From: Schistosoma mansoni
Lineage: Eukaryota > Platyhelminthes > Trematoda > Strigeidida > Schistosomatidae
DNA: 64,000 nucleotides
Assembly (NCBI RefSeq): GCF_000237925.1
Contig: NC_031495.1
Coordinates: forward strand, 22,942,163-23,006,162
Reading direction: 5' to 3'
Position numbers and translations under genes: made by a program. Shown piece after piece: positions 33,416 to 48,400 of this stretch. Each line of letters starts with the position of its first letter. Position 1 is the stretch's first letter. The notes beneath the pieces were generated by a model that saw only the letters and a list, made by a program, of their open reading frames with translations, did no database searches and was not told where the DNA came from.

Positions 33416-36400
33416 CTAAAAGTACAAAAAAATACCAAATTTTCAAAGAGTCAATGAGAAGTAACTAAGGTTCAGTAAGCTGAAAATCCAAAATTAACAT
33501 TAAAACAGCTAAAGGAACATATAATCATTACAACATCAAAATTAAAGTAAATAGTGTGTTTTATATGTGAAGTCTCTAAATCAGTTAAATATCGTATAAT
33601 TTGCAAAACAATGAAATAAGTTTCTAAAGCCAGTTAGTTTTTTAAAATTATTTCATGGTAAAAATAAAAGATAAGAATCACCCATCTGTTTATTTAATAA
33701 CAAAACTTCATAGTCGCTTAATTGTTAACTGAATTACTCCACTAAATATAACTTAATGCAAAATAATCGTTTTAATAAAACTAGATAAAGCAATAAGAAT
33801 ATGAAGTTTGTCTGATTGACCCGTATTTCTAAAACGTATATACCTTAACAGGCTAATACGCAATCAGACTGTTCAAAACGTATTGCATTAATACATTACA
33901 GTTTTTTGTCGTCATATTGCATTATCATAATAACCAACTTTTACTTAAAAACAGGAACCAAAAAAACACGAAAATAGTCAACTCACTTGATCGCACTCCT
34001 TAGTATGATCGATGTCATGTAAAAGATTCTCACGATTAATTGGTTTTGAAGAAGTAAACATGTTATCTCGAAAACAAGAATCAGAAAATTTGCTAGAATT
34101 TACATCTGGAGGTGAACTGTTCCTGAAAGGTAACTTTTCTGAGGCTATACGAGAGTCCGAGAACGCAGATGTTGGTGAGCTGTGAGAGGAAAGCACTTTA
34201 CCAGGAAATCTTATGAACGGTTCAGGAGAACTACTAAGAGCACCTCTACTAACAGGATTTATAGAATCGACCCCAATATCTTCATCATCATCTGGTGGTT
34301 CGCTTGGCGTTCGAGGTCCACGTTCATTTACTTTTGCATCAATAAAATCACGTTCGCCATCGAATTCACATCTTTTTGGTGTATTTGTGTAAAGTGATAG
34401 GGGTTGATTGAAATCATGAAGAACTTCAGGTTTTATGTTCAATGATGTAATTTTTTGCAGTAACCCGTCAGAACATTTTACGTCAGAGGACGGCTTTGAC
34501 TCATTGTGAAGATTTGGGAGTGTTATTAGTAATCGATCAGGACTAATCAGAGTTGGTGGGATTATAATTTCTAAATTATCAATATTACCGTTTGATTGAT
34601 CAAGTGGCTCTTTCGTCTGCTTATGATTTCGTTCCGCAGAGGATGTGAGGGCTGGTAGACCACGACGTCGACGATATTCAGAGAGGGAAACACGAACTTT
34701 ACGTATCTCTTGCAATCGCAACTCTTCAGCTTGTTGCTTCACTGTAGCTTTCTTTGGAGGAAGCTACGAAAGTAAGAGAAATGTATTAAAAATCTAAGGA
34801 ATTAAACATAAACGAAATAGTGAATTTATTTCAGTTGTAGAATTCTTTAGACTTTGCCTCAATGTTCACCAGTCACAATGAAAAAAAAAATTTTTCTGTG
34901 ACTGAGATTTGATAAAAATACTCACAACTACTGTCCCTACGAACCGACACGCAATACGTTTTTTTGTAAATTTTGTTTCGGTAACAAACTTCAGCAAGCA
35001 TGTTACCTCTACTGTTTCTTTTTAAATCAGGGAGAACTGAGTTAACTGAGATTATATTTAACGAGACATATAACAGCGACTAACTATATAAAATATAACG
35101 ACTGTTTCTTGACTAAGATATAGTTGAATTTTTTAGCAGTGGGACAATGGAGTCAATTTTCATCAAAAGTTGTTGTATCACATAAATTTGTAATGTATGT
35201 TAAGTAATGAGAAAAATGTATACACGTTAGGTTTCACACTCTTCAAATCCAGAAACAAACAAATACATGCGCAGACCGATTACTCTTAGACCTTCAAATT
35301 GAAAATCGCTATAACGTAGTAAAAATGGGGTTAATCAAAGATACATTATTTTACCAATGGCTATATGCCCTGGACAAACTGTGAGCACCTGAAAAACTCA
35401 AAGAAATAGTCCTAAGATACAGAATATTAATATAAGTGTATACCTCTGACCAAACACTTATTTTATCATCGGTAATTTTGTATGGTGTAATAATTTTCCT
35501 TGTTCTACACAACGAGCCTCATAATAGAAACTTACAGGAGCCAGATGAGTTGATAAAGCATCGCAGAACTCAGTATCTTCATGTGACTCTGAAATAACTT
35601 TACAATCTGGATTGCAAATCACTTGTTCATCATTTGGATTGTTTACTAAACGATCAGACAAAATTGTGACACTTTCTTTCTTGAGATTATCATCGCTTTC
35701 GAAATACGTACAAATAGGCAAGTCTTCAGAGATCCCGGAAAGTCGGGAGATAATTCTCTTTTTCGGATTAACTGGCGTAGCACATGAATTCTGTATGACC
35801 AAAGAAGAATCGGATTTAGTGGATAGTGAATGATTAATTGAGTGGGAACAGTTTGAAAAATTATTGTGGGATGACTCTACATCTTCTTCCATTAGAGCCT
35901 AAAACAGTAGAAAAGAAATCGAAAATGTGATTGGATAAGAAAGCTTTTTCAAAAATATTAATTCCCTTATTTGCTCATGTTTTTTCCACTAGTGAAACTG
36001 TCGCTCAGTGCCTCTGGTTTTTGGTTTCCATCAATTAGATTAGCTCTATCTACTAGGATTTAAGTGGATAATAGATTATAAAATATTAAACCCCAAGTAT
36101 AGTTCGCAGCCAAATTGGCTTTTCATATATCTGTCGAGCCTCTTCAGTCACTAACACACTGATTAATATAACCCATTATCTCTAAAAGTGTTTATAAAAT
36201 AAGATATTTTTAGTGCCTTTACCAAACAAATATGTAGTCTGTGTAGTACATGTCAAAGAAAGACTTCATGCGAATAGTTAATTCATTACGACATAACAAA
36301 ACGAAGTTTGGACTGACAAAATCCGATTTGGGACAATATACTAGAGACAACAAGTATCCTCATAATGTTGGCACACATTATTTATGCAGAAGAAGAAGCT

Positions 36401-39400
36401 AATGATTTGACCACAGGATAATGATTAACTCCGATATTACTGAAAGTGTGGATGACCGACGCTTAGAACATTCAAGTGAGAAGCCTGGAGAACAACTGCC
36501 TGCGATCAGTCGCACACAACTCTTAGCAAACACTTTTCCAGTTCCGTAGTGTGAGGTTTACATTTTTAGATGTTAACGTCCACAGTGAAAATTCACAAAG
36601 CCACTGGGTGTTATTTTTAACCTTCATATTTTCAAGCCCCTTCTTTTATTTGGACCAATATCTCATCGATAATCGCAAAAGCCAAGCTGGCTTTCACCAA
36701 GGTTAGTAGTATGAATGTTGAAATGATGCAATGACTTGGACAGACTATTATGGTTTAAAAATCTAACATTTAAAGAAAATCAAAACCAAGATCGTTTCAG
36801 CTTTTTTCAACAACAAACTGAAACCGAATGATGACCACATCACATTTGTTCCCATACCTAAAACTTAAAAGAAAGTTACAACTGAGGATAAAAAGGCTGA
36901 CTAAGTTAATAGGCGTGACTTTATTTTCAAGACATTCAAAATTTAGCAATAAGACTAGTACACAGAAGATTTCCTTGAAAACTTAGATTAACTTACCCGA
37001 GATAACCACCGTTTCTTTGTAGGTCTAGGAGTTTGATGCATAAATGGTTGTGTTAAACAAGATGTTGACATATCGTCAACAGATGTATAAACATCTTGTC
37101 GTGTGTCAGCTACTGTTTTTTCAGATATTTCATCATGAATTGTTGGGAACAAGGAATGCATATCAAGTGAACGAGTTCTGCTAAATTTAGCCATTGGATC
37201 TTTTTCGCGAGTTCTATAAACTATAAAACCACAATCAGCGTCAGAATCGAGAGCTTGTTGATTACTATTGATCTGATTAGATGATTCATGACCACCCGTA
37301 AAAACCGTCGTATCGCAACCAGATGCGATATTGAATTTAGACAAATTGGGTGGTAAATGCTGAAGACAACTGTTTGGGTTATGATCATTTTTTGGTGATT
37401 CACTTTTAACACCCAACGCTTCAAAGAGTGTAACTCTCATATTTGATCCATCTTTAATACGATTACCCGATGACATGTGACTCTTATCAGATATATTCTC
37501 CATGTCTGAAGAGAGTTGTGATACCTCCTGATGATCACTTAATTCAGCGATACGTCGAAGTTGCATTTGAAGCCAACGGTCTTCTCGTGAACCACCTTGA
37601 TCAACGGATGACAAGCTATCAGACAACATGGCTGCTTGGGAACGCCGGCGTCTCTGTTTGTGACTGACAGAACAGTGTTTTTGGTACTTAAACTTAGACC
37701 CAGTGAATTGTTTGAACTGCTTTCTTTGAAAACCTGTGTCGCTTTCTTCTGAAATATTTTGATTACAAGCTTTGGACGGAGATATATTTTTATCTTGTTT
37801 GATATTTTGTGATAAACCAGAACAATGATTTGATTCACAATCAAACAACTCAGGCTTTTCGAAAACGTTTGTAGGTTCTAAATCATTCAAGTAGGTCTCA
37901 TTGATGATAACATTTTTATTATCCTTATCACATTCTAATGCTTTTGAGTTAATATCAGAACTTCCTCCAGGCTCCATTGCACCATCTGTTGACTTGACAT
38001 CGTTATTGTCTGATATTGAGTCAGGTTCCGGAGATTTTTCAGTGGGAGAAAACAGGTTCGGGTGATTTTTAGTGCAATCAGCGTTTTGACTACTTTTTAA
38101 ACTGATCGAAGACACGCGTTGCTTTAATCGTTTTTTTTCCATACGCTCTATGCGACGTAACACTTCTGCCATCCATACATCTTCCTTTGATTTCTAAATG
38201 ATACAATACAGGATTTTGCACTCTTAGACGGCAACTTTAAAAAATGAATATATATACTGACTCTGGAAACATTAATATTTATACAAACAGTATAAATAAT
38301 CACATCTGATACAATCTGAAAAACCGAATCATAATGACCATGCAGTAAATTTTGGTTTTGGTAATAACCATTCCATTTAACGGATACACAAAAAAATCAA
38401 TTAACATACTTGATTTATCAATCAGGAAGTAATCTTAATGTTATGTCTATTGTATTCATGCATATGTAAATAGATGAAATCGCATGAAATGGTTTCTTTT
38501 CAACATCCCGTTTAATAGCCGATAATTACTCTAGAACTAAAGGACAGAGCAACTGAGTAACAATAACATGAAATTGAAGGTGCGTTTCTCCCCCTCTACA
38601 TGCAGGTAGTTGCTCTAGATCTGGCCTGCGTCAACAACTGAACTAAGGATAGGAAGTGAAATAGTCGAACGCGTCGACAACTTCACTTATCTTGGAAGTT
38701 TGATCAGACCTAATAAGTTGGTGTCTGACGAAATCTTTACACAAATTCAAAAAGCTCATTTGGCTTTTGCCAACTTACGTGACCTATGACGAAGGTGAGA
38801 TATCCGTTTATCGATTGAGGGACGAGTATACTGCGCGGCAGTTCGTTCTGTTCTACTTTACGGCTGAGAAACGTGACCATTAAGAGTAGAAGATACTTGT
38901 AAGTTACTAGTATTTGATCACAGATGCCTTAGAAATATTGCTCGCATCTGCTGGGATCACCGGGTAAGTAATAGTGAGGTTAGACACAGGGTATTAGGGA
39001 ATGACGGTAAATCAGTTGATGAGGTCATGAATCTTCATCGACTGAGATGGTTGGGCCACGTGTTACGTATGCCTGAACACCGATTACCACGACGCGCAAT
39101 GCTGACTAGTATTGGTGATGGTTGGAAGAGAGTTAGGGGCGGCCAAACCAAAACGTGGCATCAGTCCTTGAAGTCACCAACTTCTAGTCTGAGCCATGTT
39201 GGTAGATGCAGACTACTTGGTTATGGTCCGCGTGACTATCGTAACCAATAGTTGGAGACTCTGGGTGATATGGTTCAGAATGGATCACTGTGGAGTAGGT
39301 GTATACACTCTCTGTCTTCCCTCAAACTGTGAGATTTAAATTAATTTATATCTTTCTTTCTACGTACTAATTCTTTCTCCCTGCATCATATCCTTTTATG

Positions 39401-42400
39401 AAATCTTCTTTTACTACTAGTGAAGTAATTGCTCCTATGAATTCGGTGTGCTAATGAGGTATGGCAATTTTGATTGATGCATATATGTGCCTGGTCATAC
39501 GCTATAGCTGACTGACTGACAAGAACAGATATTTTGAAGGTGGTAATGTGGGTACAAATTGAAAGAGAGTGTTGAGTATTAAAGTGAACTGATTAAAATT
39601 TTGTTTACTTTCGTTTAAAAAGCGAAGACTCTAAAGTGATGAGTACAAGCTTTATATGAAATCTAATCCTGTATTAACTAAAATTATCATTAAAATACAA
39701 CTGGTAGCTAATTTACACACTATCCCGTAATAAGCTTTTAAGGTCAATAGATCAAGAGTCCATTATGGTACTCAATAGCCTCTGGTATTTATGCTCAAAA
39801 TATGAATTATTACTTTCCATACATGAACTTGCGTAGAATCGTGTACAGACCAATAAGCATCAGTGTGAAGTGACAAGTTTAGTGAGTAAATATGAACTTC
39901 CGATTAGTTTCAGGATTGTTGAGAACAAGAGAAATTTAAGATAACCTTTGTGAATCTTGTGTCTCTATAACTAGAATTAGGGAGTGCATTTGTCATGACC
40001 AGGCTATATTGTAGTATAGTAGAAACAGTTAAGTTAGCTACGATGAAGATGATTTAATTTTCGATGACGAAATAAACAGAAAAAGTTGAAGCACAACGAC
40101 TAACCTTGTCTTCTTTTTGTTCAATTGAAGTACTTCTTTTACGTGATTTAGAAAAATGATCATCGAGTGTACTTATCTGTGAACGCCGTTTTCTACGGTC
40201 AACAAGTGATGACGAATCAACCTAAGGTAAAAGATAAAGTTTTAATTAATTGACATCCCATAATAAATTAATTAATAAAGATACTTGGAGATTAAGTGCT
40301 TGGTGAAACTTGAACACTACTTCCTGAAGAATTCAACACTGGTTATTGGAAAATGAGTACAACAGCTAGACTCTTTTTCTTTAGTTATGCTAAATCTATA
40401 CTATAACTACGATATATAATCATCAACAAATATTTCGTACTACGAAAAATCAGTGATTGTTGACGTTAAGCAAAGATGCAGTGAATATAAAAGTGAAATA
40501 TTGTTCAGGTTATAGTACCATATCACGAAACATTTATGTGATGCCACTCAAATAACTGAAAACTGAATTAGTATGTCTGAACCTGGATTATATTTTGACT
40601 TCAATTTTAACCCTACGAGGGCAGATAAACCAGTTTTATGAAAATCCTACTACGAGACGATAGAGACCTCCCCTAAATACCTTTCAAATATCTGAAATAA
40701 GATTAGTGTTCCATATAATGAAATGGTTAATATGTGTCACCTATGTTTAACCACCGCAGCCTGACAACTGTGTGAGTGAATTTTAGGTACGTTGATAAAT
40801 AATCTTTGGATCCCGATTGAAAAGAATTTGGTGTTTAATAGGAGCGGTCCGTCTGATGTATTATCTATGTTTGTGAGGCCTTTTAAGAAGTGTCTCCACC
40901 TCTTGGGTTATATTACAACTGACGACAGATTATGGCCAGCTCTATAAAATAATCCAGTTTACACAGAAATCAATTGCATTTCGTATTTACAATAATGAGA
41001 ATAAAGTTCAAAACCAAAAGGATATATGTGATGACTATCCTGATTTTCAGTCTAAAAACTGTCTGTTTACGAAGACATTATCTAAATTTTATGAACCTTG
41101 GATATAAACGAGATTTAATAAACTCTACATCATGTTAAAGTTTGGTGCATACAATAACAGCAACATACCTAAGTGAGTAACTAAAAAAGGAATAATTTTT
41201 AAAAAATGTTGTTTAGAAAAAAGACTTACAGATTTGCGCTTAGAAATATGACTTTCGTGCATTTCAGCTTTTACATAGTCCAAATCAGATTGTCTAGGAG
41301 AATTATTTGAGGTATAAGACTCTTTTGTTCCTTTGGAATTAAGACGGTCCTGACGGGAGTTAGGCTGTACATATTTTCGACCTACTGATCTATCTGTTAA
41401 CTTTTCTGGTTGTACGTCATATTCCGGTTCAGTGTCAGCATCTAAATCCTCTCCCAATAATTCATTATTCGATTTACAGCCGATATCTGTGTTATCAATG
41501 ACTTCTTGATTGTCTCTGTTGAATGACTTTTGTGGAGAGTCACTTGCTTTAACAGGAACCGATTGTAATCTATCTAAACATTCTATTTCGTAAGAGCAAC
41601 TGCTTTTACCAGAAAAGTTATGCAAGTCTCTTTTCTTTTCTACATTTACAATACTATCACTGGATGATGACACTGGATGTTGACCACTGTGAGAATAGAA
41701 ATTACGTTGTGAACGACGTTTTCTGGCAGTTGTCAAGGATTTCGAATTGGACTTCCTAAGGTACACTATTCTGGAAGACAGTCGCTCTGTTTCACGTTTG
41801 CTACGCACTCCAAGAGAACTAGAACTTCTTAATCGCCCCCGTCCACGGCCTCTCCGATGAATAGCTTTACGAACTCCACATGAAATGCCTGATTTATTCA
41901 AGTAGCCACGAGTAGTTCGGTTAGATCCTATTTGATGTGATCCTGAAGTTCTCCTACAAAAGGAAGTTAGAAAAAACTGGACACCAGGTTTGAACAAAAA
42001 TAAACATCGATAAGAAACCACATAATAATGTTAGTCGTAAACTTGGAACCACGTAGTTACGTGAAATACTACCTTGAGAACGCTTCAGAAATACAAATAC
42101 ACAACAGCCGTAAATTGTTACAACGATGAATGTATGTAATCCCAGATTTCAACATGATCGAATAATAAACAAAACAAACTAAATATAAAAAAATTCTGAC
42201 ACTTTAAAACTTTCAATGGTTGGGAACTAGTGTCATGATTTGAATCTAATTGTTTTACCAAACATACTGATTCAAACTAGTCATTGTTTAAATTTGTGCA
42301 AATTATGTCAACAGCCTGAAGAAACATTAATATGACTATAGGAATGGAAGCAATCCAATTTGTAAACAAGTGATTGATATTTTTTTTAATTTCCGTGCAA

Positions 42401-45400
42401 CTTTACCTTTAAGGCACTTTTTGGTGACATCGGCTAGACTCTACATCCAGCAGACTAAATTTAGGTGCAATAACTTTGTATGCCACTCGCTCGTGAAATG
42501 TTTGTGAAAGTAATACTTCAGATGAAGTTATATTATACAGGCGCTCTTTAACAATCCTGGAAATAACCTTGAGAAAGTTTTATTCGTTTTAGTCAATTAA
42601 AAAACAGGTAGGGTGAATAAATAATTTGTAGTGAAATGCGAAATTAGTTTTCCAAAACTTATGATAGAATCGAAATGCTATTTCCAGTAAATTCCAAACA
42701 GGAAGACTAAAACACATTTTTACTGTCGAAAAATGTTTAGTCAAGAACCACGATTTACACGGACAAATAGGATGTTTGTACATGAATTCGGAGACTCAGA
42801 TATAACCACTTTGTAGTTGTACACTTGTTATGATTTCTCTTATTAAGACCCAGCTATTTCTGTTGCTTAGTATTGTTGGACACCAATTCACTCGACAAGT
42901 CCCCAAATCAGAACACGGTTGAATAGGAAGAAACTATATTCCGAAGATGGGAGTAAGAAACAAAATAAGAGATACGTTAGAATATTTATAGTTTTTACAT
43001 GAGATTTTAGAGTGTTTTCCAAGTATCGAATAGCGCTGATTGAATAAGAAATAGCCAATCGGCGTGCACCAACACAATCGTGCACGGAACATGCTTTTAT
43101 CCAATCTATGTCCCGCTAACAACACTTTATTAGACAAATGATTCTAAGTGGTTGCTGGATACATAAAAGGTGGGATACGATTTGATACCGTAACACAGTG
43201 ACCGAGTTGAATGTATAGGCTATTTAGGCAGATAGTAATTCTCAATCAGTCATAAGTAATGTAGAACCTGATACGTGTATCGATCGAAGCTACCACACTA
43301 CATCACTACAGAGATAATAAAAAACTAGGCATGGAGAATATGATTTAAGAATGAATGAATTCGTAGGATGAAATGTATAATACAGCTTCAAAACACAGGA
43401 TCCAGGGGAAGACAGAGTGAGTGCATCTGCACCATTAAGACTAATTCTAGGACATATCACCCAACGTCTTGAACTACTAGTCACAATAATCACATGTATT
43501 TCAACCAAACAGTCGGTACCTATCTACATCGCTCAGCTCGACAGTCACTGACTTCATAACTGATGCTACGTTTTGATTTAGCGATCCCAAGCATTCTCTT
43601 AACCCGCTTCTTCAGCCAACATAAGTCGCAGAGGTGGGTAGGTGTGAACAAGAGATGTTTTAACCAACTAAATCGATGAAGATCCATAATCTTGTCAACT
43701 ATTTTAACACTGTCACCTATGACCCTAAGTCTAATATAAACATTGTTTACTCAGTGGTCCCAAAACACGCAGGGAATGTGTCCGGAAGAACATATGATCA
43801 AATAGTAGTACCCTAGACATGTTTCCTACCTATAACGACCAGGTATTACGAACAAAAAGCAAACTGTTTGATGGTGTTCTGCCTTCCGTTGACAGACGCA
43901 TATCTTACCTACGCAACACGTGACCCAAACTTTAAAAAGCCAAGCGAGCCTTTCTGAATCCGTAATGCATAATAACAGACCTCACATCTTGCTTTTAAAC
44001 ACACTAAAAGTACCCCAATAATCCACTCCGCATTCTTATTACTCACAATCACTGACTACACATTTTGGTACTTTGAGATAGAGGATATACTTATTATATA
44101 TTACCTTTAAAGAATTACGTCTAGAAATAAGAACAGACTTGCTCCGTATTTTTTTCGCAACTTTTGAAACTTAATTTTAACATGTCAATCGGTCTGAAGC
44201 ATTCAAAATTACAGACAATTTGTAACCTCTAGAAACAACTCAAAGTTAACTTTAAAGTATGAACAAATGTGAGATAATTTACTGAAAATGAAACCATGTG
44301 GACTGAAGAAATTTAGCAGCGTGTCAAGACAACAAAGGGATTGAAAATCACGGTGAACTTAAAGGTATAAAATTTTCTTACTCATTCGAAATAGGACTTG
44401 GAAGGTAACGGCCTGTTCGATTAACAGGGAGGTTTCTCAAATTGGTGTTTACGGAAGATTTAGGACACAAAACTGACTGTTCATCGGAAGGATCCTTGTC
44501 ATCGTAATGAGACTGGGAGCTTTGTAACAGACTAAGACCACGAGAATGACCGTTGACTCCATATGAGTGGGGTGAATGTGGTAATTTGCGAGTGCATACC
44601 AACGAATGGCGAGTTGAACTTCGCAAAGGGTTGCTCAACTGATTCATTCTTTGGAACCAACGGGTAATCGGACAACCTTTAAGAACACATGCACACTTAA
44701 CAAGATACCGACAAGCTGTATAGTCAAAATCAAAAGGTAGAGTTATTTCAGATGACTTTGGAATAACCCGTGATGCAACAACGATGAGACGAAGATGAGG
44801 AACGGGTCCATTATGTTGATCATCTGAAAAGGAAATGCAGTGGCGGACCTAAAAGGAAAATAAAAAACCCGTTTTAAAGTCATTTGGGAGGCATTAAGTA
44901 GAAAATTAACGAGTGATAGTATACGAAAGATGAACAGCTATTATTCGTACTATGTAGAAATTTAAATAACTTGAAATAGCAGTAGTATAAGAGGTATAAG
45001 TCATTCATGGACAACGTAGAAGCTAATACGAATCTGTACTTTACTAAGCTGACAATTCAAAACATAGAATAATATTACCAAAATGAAAATCTGAGGGATA
45101 ATTAAAATGAAATGGAAAACCAAAAGTGAGGAATATCGAATATGACCAATCCAAGGATTCATGTCAGAAAGTTTTTATCCACTAATGAGCCAAGAGTAAA
45201 CCGATGTCTTTATGGATTGATTTAACGACCTAACGTTTACATAACTGGTAGTGTTAATCCTTTAGAATTTTCACTGAACCATTTTACTAGTGAGTAGTAG
45301 ACGTTCTTGGAATACTGCTGTTCTTACCTAAGGAGTTCATGGGAACTATTAATTGGATCTTTAGAACTAATCAGCCACTAAATTGGAGTTTGAAAGCTCG

Positions 45401-48400
45401 TCTTTAAATAACGTCAAATTTTTGTTACATAACGTTGACTTTTTAGACACTGAAAAAACGACTAATTCCCGATGGACTTTTATCAAAAGGAATTTTCATG
45501 GAGTTTTTTATGACATAAATTACGGATTCTATAACTATAACTGGTGAAAATAAACAATGAAACACTTTGCATTAGGACAGGATTTTCACGAGAGAGAGAA
45601 TCAATGTCTAGGAGGAAAACCATAACATCTTCCAATAAAGCTATGATTAATGATCATTTTAAGTAGCGTAAAATTGGATTATTAGAATTTTAATCAGAAC
45701 TAAAAAGTAAAACTCAATTTTAACAATAAAACAAATTACCTCAGAGTTAGGTGTACATGACCGACGGATAAAGCGTGCTTCATTGCCATACTTGCGAGCA
45801 TCAACACAGAGAGGTAACTTCGGGAAGGATTTGTAAAACAGTACAAACGGATTGTAACTAAAAGAAAATAACTATAAGAAACATAGTTACTTACTGTTTG
45901 CGGTAGTCGTACATATCGTTGTATTCACTGAGTAACAAACAATTACCACGGTACTCAATAATCGGCGTACGAGGACAAATGTCTTCATTTGCTATTAGGC
46001 CCTGAAAAATGAATTGGAATTTGAACTTAGGTATTACAAATACTTAAAATTTTATTCTAATTGACAAATTTGAGGTAATAGATCTACACAAAATATCTCA
46101 CCCTGCGGTTGAAGTCGAAACTAACAACCTGATAACGGAACAAACGCTCGAGATTAGAAGGAATTTCTTCGTTAAAAATACCATCTATGTCGCCACAGTC
46201 TGCTCCTATGCCAGTAAACAGAGGAAACATTAAACTGAGTTTTTTGCAAACACGGCTTGAAAGATGTAGAGCCTGGGCTTCTTCATAGATATCTGATGGA
46301 GGAGATAGTACAGAGTCAGGTGCTGAACAAGGAGGGGAGGTATGGCACACTTCATTTACCTGAGTAGATGCATTTTGTACCTTATTATTTGGGCAATCTG
46401 TAATTAAACGATGTACAATGCTGCTATGACGAATTTGCACTTTATCGGACACAGGGATTGGATGACTTCCTTGTGTTTGGCATACGTTCAATGAACCCTC
46501 CATGAAGCAGCTCTTTAAATCAGTGGCATAAGATGGTCGCATGTTTGACAAGTCATCATAGTCATCCAACACCGGAGGTGAGCTTGAAAAGCCCTCAATG
46601 CCTGCATTTGCGGAGGATGATCCACCAGTGACTATAAGAATATTCAAAAAACACATGATAGAGAAAACAAGTTTCGATAATAAGCACTGAAAACAGTAAA
46701 TTCATACAAAATTAAAGATACATATTACGGTGCTATGTCATCCACTTCATTGACAAATTTGAAAAATAATGAAGCTGGGAAGAGATGTAATATCTGGGGC
46801 TGATGCATGAACGAAGACTCCGACACAGGTTGTCACCATCCAACTAAATAACACTGCAAGATCCAACCTCCACATAAAATTGGATTATAGTCTATGGTGA
46901 GTAGTGAGCAAGCATTCAGGCAGTCAGCTATAGCGTATGACCAGGCACATATATGCATCAATCAAAATTGCCATACCTCATTAGCACACCGAATTCATAG
47001 GAGCAATTACTTCACTAGTAGTAAAAGAAGATTTCATAAAAGGATATGATGCAGGGAGAAAGAATTAGTACGTAGAAAGAAAGATATAAATTAATTTAAA
47101 TCTCACAGTTTGAGGGAAGACAGAGAGTGTATACACCTACTCCACAGTGATCCATTCTGAACCATATCACCCAGAGTCTCCAACTATTGGTTACGATAGT
47201 CACGCGGACCATAACCAAGTAGTCTGCATCTACCAACATGGCTCAGACTAGAAGTTGGTGACTTCAAGGACTGATGCCACGTTTTGGTTTGGCCGCCCCT
47301 AACTCTCTTCCAACCATCACCAATACTAGTCAGCATTGCGCGTCGTGGTAATCGGTGTTCAGGCATACGTAACACGTGGCCCAACCATCTCAGTCGATGA
47401 AGATTCATGACCTCATCAACTGATTTACCGTCATTCCCTAATACCCTGTGTCTAACCTCACTATTACTTACCCGGTGATCCCAGCAGATGCGAGCAATAT
47501 TTCTAAGGCATCTGTGATCAAATACTAGTAACTTACAAGTATCTTCTACTCTTAATGGTCACGTTTCTCAGCCGTAAAGTAGAACAGAACGAACTGCCGC
47601 GCAGTATACTCGTCCCTCAATCGATAAACGGATATCTCACCTTCGTCATAGGTCACGTAAGTTGGCAAAAGCCAAATGAGCTTTTTGAATTTGTGTAAAG
47701 ATTTCGTCAGACACCAACTTATTAGGTCTGATCAAACTTCCAAGATAAGTGAAGTTGTCGACGCGTTCGACTATTTCACTTCCTATCCTTAGTTCAGTTG
47801 TTGACGCAGGCCAGATCTGGAGCAACTACTTGCATTTAGAGGGGTACAGAACATTCGTAGGATGCGGCACGACCACAACATAATTTTAAGAAAATATGGA
47901 TAGAAAATGAAATCTCTCAATCAGTTATAATCAAAATAGTCCCAAATGTGTTCCGGCCCAAGCGTCCTTACCAAATCAGCACAGGAAGATAAAAAATAAC
48001 AAGGTGAATAGCCAAAAAGTAAAAATAATAGTAGTATCAATGGTGATCGAAAAGATTAGATGCTGGAAATCTCTCCAAAAGGATGAATCTCAGGAATAAA
48101 GTGTGAAATGATAGAAAAAGAGAAAACGAAATAAGGGGATAGATAAAGCCGTTCTCAGAAATATTTTAACCATAAAGAGCTGATTCAGTAACTGAGACAA
48201 GTTTTCGTTCAGATTGTTGAATTTTGAGAACAGCTGTTTACTTCTAGGTTGCATACCGATAGCTTGCAACTTTTCACTGCAAATCCACCTTTCATTCTCG
48301 AATCATATTTCATATGAGGAATTTTCCCCACTACGATTGATACTACTCCCATGGTATTACCTCTGATATTTTTCCAGTGTGCTGATGTTATGTGGCAACC

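Noticed and set aside
39027-39251. Open frame of 74 codons as a host protein (also at 47184-47408)
   Set aside because: It is the C-terminal tail of a LINE ([11 protein letters not shown]), present twice in identical form.
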